Source: JACVRW01 sp035705985 (lineage in GTDB: Bacteria; Actinomycetota; Thermoleophilia; Solirubrobacterales; Thermoleophilaceae). From it: a DNA stretch of 16,656 nt. Under the pieces are notes generated by a model that saw only the letters and a list, made by a program, of their open reading frames with translations, had not been told where the DNA came from and made no database searches. Of this stretch, positions 8,564 through 16,595 are shown piece after piece. The DNA is taken from contig DASSVP010000040.1 of NCBI GenBank assembly GCA_035705985.1, positions 1-16,656 of the forward strand, given 5' to 3'. How positions within the stretch are numbered: position 1 is the first letter of the stretch; each line of letters starts with the position of its first letter. The position numbers and the translations under genes were made by a program.

Positions 8564-9526
8564 CTACGTTGCGATGGGAGCAGCCACCCCGAAATAGATT
8601 GCGATCGTAAAGACGTCCTGCAGCACCGTCGCGAGCGGCCCGGAGCCGAACGCCGGATCCGCGCCGTAGCGCTGAAACGCCCACGGAAGAGCCAGCGCGA
8701 TCGCCGTCGCCGCGAGGCTGCTCGCGAGCAGGGCGAGCGCCACGCCGGAAGCGACCTTGAAATCGCCCCACCCGACGAGCGCCACAGGCAGGAAGGCAGC
8801 GGCTATGGCAAGGCTCAGCAGCAAGCCGCTCGCGAGCTCGCGCCGCAGCGTCTCCCGCATAGTCACCCCGACGGAGAACCCGCGAATCACGACCGTCTGC
8901 GTCTGGGTGCCGATCGCGGACGACATGTAGACGACGCCGGGAAGGAAGAAGGCCAGGAGCACCTCGTCCTCCAGCTGGCGCTCGAATCTCCCCACGATCA
9001 CCGCCGCCACGAACGCGCCTGCGAGGCCCACGAGCAGCCACGGCAGGCGGTGCCACAGCCGGCGCGAGACCGGTTCCCGCGCAGCCTGTCGCGCGGTCCG
9101 GCTGCTCGACAGGTAGCCGCCCAATCGCGCCAGGTCCTCGTCGTGCTCCGCGAGCAGCACGGCGAGCATGCGGTGCGGCGGTATCAGGCCCTGGAAGTGC
9201 CCGTCCCGGTCGACCACGGCCACGCTCGACTCCCCGCGCCTGACCATCTCCCACGCGACGGCCTCCTGATAGGCACCGGGGGACACCACCGGCGGATCGG
9301 CGTCCATGACCGTCGCGATCGGCTCGTCCTCCGCCGCGGCGAGGAGCCGCTCGATCGGGACGATTCCGACGAGCACGCCCTCCGCTACGACCGCCACGTC
9401 GTCGGCGCACTCGAAAGCCGTGCCGAGAAGCCGTTCACGCACGTCCCCGACCGTCTGCTCGGGACGCGCGAGAGGCACTCTGGGCGTCAGATGCGCGGAA
9501 GCCTCGCGCAGCGCGGAGCCGTCCAT
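8564..9526 (-). CDS. mgtE: MgtE-like magnesium/divalent cation transporter, short form
   Basis: Membrane protein of 320 residues: two CBS-type regulatory repeats (about 14-66 and 70-125), a linker, then the five-helix MgtE channel domain (about 160-318). Family features seen: a CBS segment of the form DVAVVAEGVLVGIVPIERLL, then MDADPPVVSPG, the second-helix motif IGTQTQTVVIRG (205-216), and the last helix with GSGPLATVLQDV, keeping the acidic D304 where MgtE places its ion-binding aspartate. It lacks the N-terminal superhelical MgtE_N domain of about 130 residues found in full-length MgtE (about 450 residues). I recall a short subfamily with this plan, so it is probably not a truncation, though the remnant immediately upstream makes the 5' end worth checking. 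ATG at 9526 is used; there is no convincing ribosome-binding site. The likely role is Mg2+ uptake gated by the CBS domains. Confidence 0.85.
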   Translation of the reverse strand: MDGSALREASAHLTPRVPLARPEQTVGDVRERLLGTAFECADDVAVVAEGVLVGIVPIERLLAAAEDEPIATVMDADPPVVSPGAYQEAVAWEMVRRGESSVAVVDRDGHFQGLIPPHRMLAVLLAEHDEDLARLGGYLSSSRTARQAAREPVSRRLWHRLPWLLVGLAGAFVAAVIVGRFERQLEDEVLLAFFLPGVVYMSSAIGTQTQTVVIRGFSVGVTMRETLRRELASGLLLSLAIAAAFLPVALVGWGDFKVASGVALALLASSLAATAIALALPWAFQRYGADPAFGSGPLATVLQDVFTIAIYFGVAAPIAT

Positions 9527-9540
9527 GCCGCTATCGAATC

Positions 9541-9807
9541 AGCGCCGTCGGCGGGACTTCCATCCACGCGGTCCGCTACGAGAGCATCATCACGGCCGTA
9601 CGGCCGCGTGCTGGGAACCGCGGTCGGGTTGCTGTTCGCCCTCCTCGTCACGGAGTCGCTCGGCGACCTCGGCCTCGGCTTCGAGCCGCCGCCGGCTCAG
9701 CCGGTGGTACTCCTGGTGCTCGCGGTCGTGGTCGGTGTGCTCGCAGCAGCGCGCCCAGCCGCCGCGGAGCGCGCCTACAGGTGCTCGAGGCGCTGCGCGC
9801 CGAGTAG
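9541..9807 (+). pseudogene. Remnant of an FtsX-type ABC permease C-terminus, frameshifted
   Basis: Reading the + strand across three segments gives the typical end of an FtsX permease. Bases 9544-9600 encode AVGGTSIHAVRYESIITAV. After a one-base shift, 9602-9748 encodes GRVLGTAVGLLFALLVTESL and then a second hydrophobic segment, VVLLVLAVVVGVLAA. After another shift back near 9750, bases 9754-9804 encode PSRRGARLQVLEALRAE, with a TAG stop at 9805-9807. VRYESIITA, the two membrane helices and the PSRRGARLQVLEALRAE tail are all hallmarks of the family. Nothing FtsX-like continues upstream into mgtE. The fragment is therefore a decayed 3' end of a third permease, different in sequence from the two permeases at the left of the window. 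Its last 33 bases overlap the 3' end of ackA in antisense. The assignment is by eye. Confidence 0.7.
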
Positions 9808-10812
9808 GGCCCGTACCTGACGGGCGATTTCGAGGTCCTCGCGGGCGCGGACGACGAGCACGTCGACCCGGTGCTCGGGCGGTCCGATGCCGAGGTGGGA
9901 CAGGCCTGTGCACGCGAGCTCGCGGACCCGCGAGGAGTTCTCCCCCACTCCGCCCGTGAAGACCAGCGCGTCGAGACCATCGAGCGCGGCGGCCATCGCG
10001 CCGATTCCCGCGCGGAGCCGATGGACGTAGACGTCGACCGCCAGTCGGGCGGCGTCATCGTCGCGCGACAGCAGCTCGCGCATGTCCGCCGTGCCGGCCA
10101 GGCCCAGGAGGCCCGCCTCATGCTCGAGGGCGTCCGCCATGTCGTCGACCGACAGGCCTTCGTGCTGCTGCAGCCACAGGATCAGGCCGGGATCGACCGA
10201 CCCCGACCGCGTGGCCATCACCAGTCCCTCGAGCGGGGTGAAGCCCATCGTCGTGTCCACCGATCGACCGCCGAGCACGGCGCACAGCGAGGCGCCCGCG
10301 CCAAGGTGGCAGGTGACGACGCGCCGGGCGTCGCCCGCCGCGCGTGCGGCATACGCGTGCGACAGGCCATGGAATCCGTAGCGTCGGAGGCCGTAGCGCT
10401 CGCGCCATTCGCGTGGGAGCGCATACGTCGCGGCTGCCGGCGGGAGCGTGGCGTGGAACGCCGTGTCGAAGCACCCCACGGCGGGGACATCCGGGAGGGC
10501 GTGTCCCACCGCGTCGACGGCGGCCAGCGACTTCGGCTGATGGAGCGGTGCGAGCACGGCGAGCTCCTCGAGCGCGGCCTCCACCTGCGAGTCGATGATC
10601 ACCGGCTCGCGAAAGCGGTCGCCGCCGTGGACGATTCGATGGCCGACCGCGTCGGGCGCGGCGGGGACCTCCGCGAGTGCGGCCTCCACCGCGTCGGCAT
10701 GCACGAGCGCACGCGGTGCCTCCAGCTCGCTCCCCCAGAGCTCGCTGTCGTCCGAGTCGAGGAGCGAGAGCTTGAGGCTGCTGGACCCGGCGTTGACGAC
10801 TAGGACGCGCAC
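9775..10812 (-). CDS. ackA: Acetate kinase
   Basis: Cytoplasmic kinase that converts acetyl phosphate and ADP to acetate and ATP, here probably using the acetyl phosphate made by the phosphoketolase upstream. With GTG at 10812 as start (345 residues), the motif VRVLVVNAGSSSLK places N7, S10 and S12 exactly where the family numbers them. A GTG at 10851 would add 13 residues and overlap xfp, so it is less likely. Other motifs: GHRIVHGGD with R59, LAPLHQP with H91, FDTAFH with catalytic D116, GFHGLSH (147-152, signature 2), ATRSG with R202, and GGVGENS with E291. It is shorter than the usual roughly 400 residues. The phosphate-loop motif usually written HLGNGSS reads HLGAGAS here (A172), and LHNP reads LHQP. 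The stop lies in the antisense FtsX remnant, so the last few residues may be acquired. The start is 7 bases after the xfp stop: an operon. Confidence 0.92.
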   Translation of the reverse strand: MRVLVVNAGSSSLKLSLLDSDDSELWGSELEAPRALVHADAVEAALAEVPAAPDAVGHRIVHGGDRFREPVIIDSQVEAALEELAVLAPLHQPKSLAAVDAVGHALPDVPAVGCFDTAFHATLPPAAATYALPREWRERYGLRRYGFHGLSHAYAARAAGDARRVVTCHLGAGASLCAVLGGRSVDTTMGFTPLEGLVMATRSGSVDPGLILWLQQHEGLSVDDMADALEHEAGLLGLAGTADMRELLSRDDDAARLAVDVYVHRLRAGIGAMAAALDGLDALVFTGGVGENSSRVRELACTGLSHLGIGPPEHRVDVLVVRAREDLEIARQVRALLGAQRLEHL

Positions 10813-10819
10813 TGCGCGC

Positions 10820-13240
10820 TCAGCCCGGGACGCCGCGCCTCGGCTCCTCACGCGCGGGGGCGCTGCCGGGCCAGGTCCAGTCGCGGACGTCAGGTGAGTC
10901 GTCGCCGTGCTCGCGGGTGTAGACGCGATGGCGGAGCCGCTCGTCCGCCATCCGCTGGCGCAGCCCGGCTGCGCGCTCCCCGAGCCCGGGAACCCGGTCG
11001 ATCACATCGATCACGAGGTGGAAGCGATCGAGGTCGTTGAGCATCACCATGTCGAACGGCGTCGTGGTGGTGCCCTCCTCCTTGTACCCGCGCACGTGGA
11101 AGTTGTCGTGATTGTGGCGGCGGTAGGCAAGCCGGTGGATCAGCCACGGGTAGCCGTGGTAGGCGAAGATCACCGGCTGCGAGTCCGTGAAGAGCGCGTC
11201 GAACTCGGCGTCGGAGAGGCCATGCGGGTGCTCTGAATCCGGTTGGAGGCGCATCAGGTCGACGACGTTCACGACCCGCACTCCCAGGTCTGGAAGGTGC
11301 TCTCGCAGGAGCGCAGCGGCAGCGACGGTTTCAAGCGTCGGGATGTCTCCGGCGCACGCCATCACGACGTCGGGCTCGCCCTCGCCGCTCGACGCCCAAT
11401 CCCAGATCCCGATGCCGCGGGCGCAGTGGGTGATGGCGTCATCGACCGACAGATAGTCGAGCGACGGCTGCTTGCCGGCCACGATCACGTTGACGTAGTT
11501 GCGCGAGCGGAGGCAGTGGTCGGCCACCGAGAGCAGGCAGTTCGCGTCCGGGGGGAGGTAGACGCGGACGATCTCGGCCTTCTTGTTCACGACGTGGTCG
11601 ATGAACCCCGGATCCTGGTGCGAGAACCCGTTGTGATCCTGGCGCCAGACGTGCGACGAGAGCAAATAGTTCAGCGACGCGATCGGGCGGCGCCACGGGA
11701 TCTCGCGCGTTACCTTCAGCCACTTCGCGTGCTGGTTGAACATCGAGTCGACGATGTGGATGAACGCCTCGTAGCAGTTGAAGAGGCCGTGCCGCCCCGT
11801 CAGCAGGTAGCCCTCGAGCCAGCCCTGGCACAGGTGTTCGCTGAGGACCTCCATCACACGCCCGTCGGGGGCGAGATGGTCATCGCCTTCGAGGCGCGCG
11901 CCCATCCAGGCGCGATCGGTGACCTCGAACAGCGAGCTCAGCCGGTTCGAGGCGGTCTCGTCGGGTCCCATGACCCGGAAGTTCCGCGCGAATTCGTTTG
12001 CGCGCACGACGTCGCGCAGCCAGGCCCCCAGCGTGCGGGTGGCCTCGCTCGCGACGGTGCCTGGCGTCTCGACCGGCACGGCGTACGAGCGGAAATCAGG
12101 CAGCTCGAGGTCCCGCAGCAGCAGCCCGCCGTTCGCGTGGGGATTCGCCCCCATGCGGCGCGCACCCTCGGGGCGAAGCGCGCGCAACTCGTCGCGGAGC
12201 GCGCCCGAGTCGTCGAAGAGCTCCTCCGGCCTGTACGAGCGCAGCCACCCTTCGAGCAGGCGAAGATGCTCGGGATCCTTCGCGAGGTTCGCGAGCGGCA
12301 CCTGGTGCGAGCGGTGCGTGCCCTCGGCCGGAAGGCCATCGACCTGCTTCGGCCCCGTCCAGCCCTTCGGCGTTCGCAGGACGATCATCGGCCAGCGCGG
12401 CCGCTCGAGGTCGCCGTCCCGGCCACGCTGCTGGATCTCCGCGATCCGGTCGAGGCACGTGTCCAGCGCCTCTGCGAGAGCACGGTGCACCTGCTCCGGC
12501 TCCTCGCCCTCCACGAAGACCGGCGCGTGGCCGTACCCCTCGAGCAGTGAGCGCAGCTCGTCGTGCGAGATCCGGGCCAACACGGTCGGGTTGGCGATCT
12601 TGTAGCCATTCAGGTGGAGCACCGGCAGGACGGCGCCGTCGCGCGCGGGAGTGACGAACTTGTTCGAGTGCCAGCTCGCGGCCAGCGGGCCGGTTTCCGC
12701 CTCGCCGTCGCCCACCACGCAGAGTGCCACGAGGTCCGGGTTGTCGAACACCGCGCCATAGGCGTGCACGAGCGCGTAGCCCAGCTCGCCGCCCTCGTGA
12801 ATGGAGCCCGGCGTCTCGGGCGCCACATGCGACGGGACGCCGCCCGGGAAGGAGAACTGCCTGAACAGCCGCCGCAGTCCCTCCTCGTCCTCGCCTATGC
12901 CGGGATAGACCTCGGTGTACGTGCCCTCGAGATAGGTGTTCGCCACGAGGCCGGGGCCGCCATGACCCGGCCCCGTGATGTAGATCGCGTTCAGATCGCG
13001 GGCGCGAATGGCACGGTTCATGTGCGCGTACAGCAGGTTGAGCCCGGGCGTGGTGCCCCAGTGGCCCAGCAGCCGCGGCTTGACGTGCTCGACCTTCAGC
13101 GGCTCACGCAGCAGCGGGTTGTCGAGCAGGTAGATCTGGCCGACCGACAGGTAGTTGGCCGCGCGCCAATACGCGTCTACCAGCTGTAGCTCGTCATTCA
13201 TCTCGGGCAGTCTTCCATGCACGTCTCCGGGCCCGGGCAT
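10820..13240 (-). CDS. xfp: Xylulose-5-phosphate/fructose-6-phosphate phosphoketolase
   Basis: Thiamine diphosphate enzyme that splits xylulose-5-P (to acetyl-P and glyceraldehyde-3-P) and often fructose-6-P (to acetyl-P and erythrose-4-P). It is about 806 residues, a normal full length. Seen: YWRAANYLSVGQIYL near the N-terminus, GHWGTTPG (59-66), GPGHGGPG (90-97), signature EGGELGY (149-155), the cofactor/Mg motif GDGEAETGPL (from 177), and RQDHNGFSHQDPGF around 535-545. The start is uncertain: I use ATG at 13240. TTG at 13246 and ATG at 13201 are also in frame, the last with GGAAG 10 bases upstream but only ten residues before the conserved region. It is followed after 7 bases by ackA, the classic pairing that yields ATP and acetate from the phosphoketolase bypass. 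It is divergent from the acyltransferase gene, with only about 30 bases between the two starts. Confidence 0.95.
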   Translation of the reverse strand: MPGPGDVHGRLPEMNDELQLVDAYWRAANYLSVGQIYLLDNPLLREPLKVEHVKPRLLGHWGTTPGLNLLYAHMNRAIRARDLNAIYITGPGHGGPGLVANTYLEGTYTEVYPGIGEDEEGLRRLFRQFSFPGGVPSHVAPETPGSIHEGGELGYALVHAYGAVFDNPDLVALCVVGDGEAETGPLAASWHSNKFVTPARDGAVLPVLHLNGYKIANPTVLARISHDELRSLLEGYGHAPVFVEGEEPEQVHRALAEALDTCLDRIAEIQQRGRDGDLERPRWPMIVLRTPKGWTGPKQVDGLPAEGTHRSHQVPLANLAKDPEHLRLLEGWLRSYRPEELFDDSGALRDELRALRPEGARRMGANPHANGGLLLRDLELPDFRSYAVPVETPGTVASEATRTLGAWLRDVVRANEFARNFRVMGPDETASNRLSSLFEVTDRAWMGARLEGDDHLAPDGRVMEVLSEHLCQGWLEGYLLTGRHGLFNCYEAFIHIVDSMFNQHAKWLKVTREIPWRRPIASLNYLLSSHVWRQDHNGFSHQDPGFIDHVVNKKAEIVRVYLPPDANCLLSVADHCLRSRNYVNVIVAGKQPSLDYLSVDDAITHCARGIGIWDWASSGEGEPDVVMACAGDIPTLETVAAAALLREHLPDLGVRVVNVVDLMRLQPDSEHPHGLSDAEFDALFTDSQPVIFAYHGYPWLIHRLAYRRHNHDNFHVRGYKEEGTTTTPFDMVMLNDLDRFHLVIDVIDRVPGLGERAAGLRQRMADERLRHRVYTREHGDDSPDVRDWTWPGSAPAREEPRRGVPG

Positions 13241-13257
13241 CGTCAACCCGAGTGGCG

Positions 13258-13263
13258 TAGCGT
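13258..13263 (+). promoter_or_regulatory. Candidate -10 element of a leaderless promoter for the acyltransferase gene
   Basis: TAGCGT fits the actinobacterial -10 consensus TANNNT and ends 6 bases before the ATG at 13270. That is the spacing seen when transcription starts at the start codon itself. In agreement, no ribosome-binding site precedes that ATG. No clear -35 box is visible. A six-base match is weak evidence by itself. Confidence 0.3.
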
Positions 13264-13269
13264 TGCCGT

Positions 13270-14616
13270 ATGACGACCAGCCGGCTTCCGAGCGCCGACG
13301 CGGCCTGGCTGCACATGGACAGCCCCGTGAACCCGATGGTTGTCAACGCGGTGATCTGGTTCGACCGGCCGATCGACCTCGCGCGAGCACGCGGGCTCTT
13401 GGAGTCACGGCTCGTGAACGAGTTCCCCCGGTTCCGTCAGCGCGTGTCCGAACCGCTCGGGCGGGCGCCGCGCTTCGAGGACGACCCGAACTTCGACGTC
13501 GGCCAGCACCTGCACCGGCTCGCGCTACCCGCGCCCGGCGATCGCGCCGCGCTGGAGGAGCTCGTCAGCGACCTGATCACCCCGCCCCTGGATCCCACCC
13601 GCCCGCTCTGGCACGTCTACGTGATCGAGGGCTTCGGCGAGGGCTGTGCCCTGCTCTTCCGGATTCACCACTGCATCGCGGATGGGATAGCGCTGGCGCG
13701 CGTGATGCTCTCGCTGACGGACGAGGAGCCAGATGCCGACATCGCTCCGCCGGAGCGCGGTGCATCCTCCGGGTGGGCGGCGGCTCGGCTTCTGCGGACG
13801 GGCGCGCGGTTGGCCGGGGCGGCGGCCCACGAGGGCGTTGAGACGCTCCTTCACCCGCGGCACGCGGCAGCTCTCGCCGCGACCGCGGGCCGCGACGCCG
13901 CCACGCTCGTGAAGCTCCTCACCGCTTCGGGCGACACCCGGACGGTCCTGCGGGAACCGCTGCAGGGCACGCGGCGAGTCGCATGGTCGAAGTCGTTCCG
14001 CCTCGATCGCGTGAAGCGCGCCGGACGGCGTTCGAGCTCAACCGTGAACGACGTGCTCGTGGCCGCGCTGACGGGCGCCCTTCACCGCTACCTCGCCGAA
14101 CGTGACAGCTCGGTGGACGAGCTCCATGTGATGGTCCCGTTCAACCTCCGCCCACCCGATCAACCACTCCCGCGCGAGCTCGGCAACGACTTCGGGTTGA
14201 TCCTCCTTGCGCTGCCGGTGGGACTGGCGGAGACCGGCGAGCGCCTGCGCGAGGTCAAGATGCGGATGGACTCGATCAAGAACTCTCACGAGGGCCCGAT
14301 CGCGTACGGGATGCTCAGCGCGATCGGGACGACGCCGCCCGTGGTGGAGGACCGGCTCATCGGATTCTTCAGCGGCAAGGCCAGCGCCGTCGTAACGAAC
14401 GTCCCGGGACCCCGCTCAAGGGTCTACTTCGCCGGGGAGCCGGTTCGCGGCGTGCTCGTCTGGGCGCCCTGCTCCGGCAGCATCGGCATGACCGTGAGCA
14501 TCTTCAGCTACGCGGGCGAGGTGACCGTCGGGTTCATGGCCGACACGGGCCTCGTTCCGGACCCCCAGCCGCTCGTCGAGGCGTTCGACGCCGAGCTGAG
14601 GGCGTTGTGCCGGTGA
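13270..14616 (+). CDS. Wax ester synthase/diacylglycerol acyltransferase (WS/DGAT)
   Basis: Acyltransferase of the bacterial WS/DGAT family, which transfers an acyl group from acyl-CoA to diacylglycerol or a fatty alcohol and makes triacylglycerol or wax esters stored as lipid bodies. It is 448 residues, the usual length. The catalytic HHxxxDG motif is intact as HHCIADG (133-139). Also present are the N-terminal DAAWLHMDSP (10-19), PLDPTRPLW (106-114), STVNDVLVAALTGAL (257-271, containing the conserved N260-D261), LGNDFG (304-309) and VTNVPGP (375-381) in the C-terminal domain. ATG at 13270 fits the family N-terminus. The gene is divergent from xfp, which produces acetyl units, and convergent with an acyl-CoA synthetase that could supply its acyl-CoA substrate. 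Acceptor choice (alcohol or diacylglycerol) cannot be told from sequence. Confidence 0.93.
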   Translation: MTTSRLPSADAAWLHMDSPVNPMVVNAVIWFDRPIDLARARGLLESRLVNEFPRFRQRVSEPLGRAPRFEDDPNFDVGQHLHRLALPAPGDRAALEELVSDLITPPLDPTRPLWHVYVIEGFGEGCALLFRIHHCIADGIALARVMLSLTDEEPDADIAPPERGASSGWAAARLLRTGARLAGAAAHEGVETLLHPRHAAALAATAGRDAATLVKLLTASGDTRTVLREPLQGTRRVAWSKSFRLDRVKRAGRRSSSTVNDVLVAALTGALHRYLAERDSSVDELHVMVPFNLRPPDQPLPRELGNDFGLILLALPVGLAETGERLREVKMRMDSIKNSHEGPIAYGMLSAIGTTPPVVEDRLIGFFSGKASAVVTNVPGPRSRVYFAGEPVRGVLVWAPCSGSIGMTVSIFSYAGEVTVGFMADTGLVPDPQPLVEAFDAELRALCR

Positions 14617-14630
14617 CGGTCGGTCGTCAC
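14613..14630. terminator. Possible bidirectional hairpin between convergent genes
   Basis: GTGACG (14613-14618) and CGTCAC (14625-14630) form a perfect 6-bp stem with a six-base loop, overlapping the WS/DGAT stop codon and lying within the 22-base gap to the convergent acyl-CoA synthetase. The position suits a shared terminator. No T-run follows, so it is only a candidate. Confidence 0.3.
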
Positions 14631-14638
14631 TCGCATGA

Positions 14639-16459
14639 TCATTCGCGGTAAAGCGAGTCGAACAGCTCGGCGTACTCGCGATATACGATCGCCCGCTTCA
14701 CCTTCAGCGTCGGGGTGAGCTCCCCCTCGCCCTGGCTGAAGTCCCGCTCGGCGACCGCGAAGCGCTTGATCTGCTCGATCCGCGCAAAGCGCGCGTTGAC
14801 GGCCTCCAGCTCACGCGCGAGCTCGGCCCGCACCCTGTGATCGTGTGCCATCGCAGCCATGTCGAGATCGACACCGGCGCGCTCCGCGAGCGCGGGCGCC
14901 TCGTCGGGATCCAGAGTCAGGAGCGCCACCAGGAATGGGCGGTTGTCACCGAACACCACGGCTTCCGAGACCCATCTGATCTCGCGCAGGGCCGCCTCGA
15001 TGTTGGCGGCGCTGACGTTCTTCCCGCTCGAGGTGATGATCAGATCCTTCTTGCGGCCCGTGATCCGCACGAAGCCGTCCTCGTCGACCGAACCGAGGTC
15101 CCCGGAACGGAGCCATCCGTCCTCGGTCATCGTTTCGCGTGTCGCCTCGTCATCGCGGAAATAGCCGGCGAAGATGTTCGGCCCGCGCATGAGAATCTCG
15201 CCGTCGCCGGCGATCGCCACCTCCGTCCCCGGCAGCGCGCGCCCGACGCTCCCGAAGCGGAAGCTGTGCGGCGTGTTGAGCGTCCCGGCGGCGGTCGTCT
15301 CGGTCATTCCGTAGCCCTCGAGAACCAGGACCCCGCAGGCGTCGAAGAATTCGAGCACGTCCTGCGCGATCGGCGCGGCACCGGTCAGGGCGAGCCGTAT
15401 GTCGGGTCCGAAGAGGCCGCGCACCCTGGAGAGCACGAGCCGGTCGGCCAGCGCATGGCGGGCACGCAGCAACGGGCTCGGTGATCCGCCCCGGCGCTCG
15501 AGTCCCCGAACGCGGCGGCCGGTTTCGAGCGCCCTGTGGAAGATCGCCCGCTTCAACCGGCTGCCCTCCTCCACGCCGGCGAGGGCCTTGGTGTGCACCT
15601 TCTCGAACACCCGCGGCACCGACGGCACGTGCGTGGGGCGCGTGGCCGCGAGGTCCTCGAGCACGAGCTTCGGATCGCCGCGCCAGAACGCGATCGTCGC
15701 GCCGACGTCCAGTGCGACCATCTGCGTGACCCGCGCGAGCGAGTGCGCCAGCGGCAGGAACATGAACACGACGATCGGCTCGTCGCTCGACACGAACTCG
15801 AGCTCGTCCTCGTACATGCGCACCGTCGCCATCAGGTTGTCGTGTGTGGTGACGCATCCCTTCGGAGGTCCCGTCGTGCCGGAGGTGTAGACGATCGTGG
15901 CCGTATCGCCGGGCGCGACGGCCCGCGCGGCGGCGTCGACCGCGTCCGGCTCGATCTCCAGCCCGCGTGCGCGGAGCTCATCGAGAGTCAGGGCGCCGTC
16001 GGCGCTCCCCTCGAGGACGACGACGTGCTCGAGCGCCGGACAATCCGCGCGCACCGCGGCGACCTTCGCAGCCTGCTCGGCGTTCTCGCAGAACACGACC
16101 CGGCTGCCGGCATGATCGAGGACGTAGCGACACTCCTCGGGCGAATTCGTGTGGTAGATCGGCGCCACGACGGCGCCGGCGCACAGGCCGGCGAAATCGG
16201 CGATCGTCCACTCGAAGCGCGTGCCGGAGAGGATCGAGACCCGGTCGCCCGGCTCGACTCCGAGCGCGATCAGGCCGCACGCGATCGCGCGGACCGCATC
16301 GCCCAGCTCCGCATAGGTCATCGCCGTCCAGTCCCCATCGCGGGCGTACCGGAATGCGGCGCGGTCGGAGTGGAGCGCCGCCGTGTCGAGCGCCATCCGG
16401 CAGACGGTCGCCGCATGCGTGGCGTGCACCCCGGCGCCGGGTGTGGTCACGATGGCCAT
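14639..16459 (-). CDS. fadD: Long-chain fatty acid-CoA ligase (FadD15-like)
   Basis: Adenylate-forming enzyme that activates long-chain fatty acids with ATP and CoA to acyl-CoA plus AMP and PPi. Counting from ATG 16459 gives 606 residues, typical for the FadD15-like bacterial class. Core motifs are complete: A3 YTSGTTGPPKG (191-201), FLPLAHSLARV (235-244), A5 GYGMTET (382-388), RSGDLG (451-456), A8 GRKKDLIITSSGKN (468-481), and the C-terminal LTPTLKVKR (581-589) containing the catalytic lysine region. The start at 16459 is chosen because GGGAG and GAGG sequences lie 10 and 2 bases upstream. The frame also has starts at 16495 and 16597, but the latter would overlap a divergent gene start, and the added residues do not look like the family. 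It is convergent with the WS/DGAT gene and could supply its acyl-CoA. Confidence 0.92.
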   Translation of the reverse strand: MAIVTTPGAGVHATHAATVCRMALDTAALHSDRAAFRYARDGDWTAMTYAELGDAVRAIACGLIALGVEPGDRVSILSGTRFEWTIADFAGLCAGAVVAPIYHTNSPEECRYVLDHAGSRVVFCENAEQAAKVAAVRADCPALEHVVVLEGSADGALTLDELRARGLEIEPDAVDAAARAVAPGDTATIVYTSGTTGPPKGCVTTHDNLMATVRMYEDELEFVSSDEPIVVFMFLPLAHSLARVTQMVALDVGATIAFWRGDPKLVLEDLAATRPTHVPSVPRVFEKVHTKALAGVEEGSRLKRAIFHRALETGRRVRGLERRGGSPSPLLRARHALADRLVLSRVRGLFGPDIRLALTGAAPIAQDVLEFFDACGVLVLEGYGMTETTAAGTLNTPHSFRFGSVGRALPGTEVAIAGDGEILMRGPNIFAGYFRDDEATRETMTEDGWLRSGDLGSVDEDGFVRITGRKKDLIITSSGKNVSAANIEAALREIRWVSEAVVFGDNRPFLVALLTLDPDEAPALAERAGVDLDMAAMAHDHRVRAELARELEAVNARFARIEQIKRFAVAERDFSQGEGELTPTLKVKRAIVYREYAELFDSLYRE

Positions 16460-16595
16460 GACCTCGATGCTCCCAGCGCTCGTGGCCACCGCCATCCGGG
16501 AGAAACCCTGATTCAAGGCGGGTGGAGTCCCCGGATGCGCAGCGGTGGTCGTGCGGCGAGGCTGGCCAGGTGCTCGCGCCTCCAAAGGCCTCCCC

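Noticed and set aside
8169..9410. Open frame of 413 codons on the - strand across treT and mgtE
   Set aside because: Arg/Gly-rich shadow of two real genes, without motifs. The frame spanning 8564-9526 is the one with MgtE features.
9050..9820. Open frame of 256 codons on the + strand that could pass as an intact gene with C-terminal membrane helices
   Set aside because: Its first 160 codons are antisense to mgtE and meaningless. Only the last part is real protein-coding relic, and the true FtsX tail is in another frame, so I annotate a pseudogene.
11243..12550. Open frame of 435 codons on the + strand inside xfp
   Set aside because: Antisense to conserved phosphoketolase sequence, with shadow-type composition. 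No start signal or known motif.
13227..13236. Perfect 10-bp palindrome CCGGGCCCGG between xfp and WS/DGAT, a possible operator
   Set aside because: A G/C-only palindrome of this size is expected by chance at this base composition, and it overlaps the likely xfp coding start.
13241..13246. TTGACG on the - strand as a -35 box for xfp
   Set aside because: No TANNNT-like -10 sequence lies 16-19 bases downstream, and it coincides with the possible TTG/ATG start codons.
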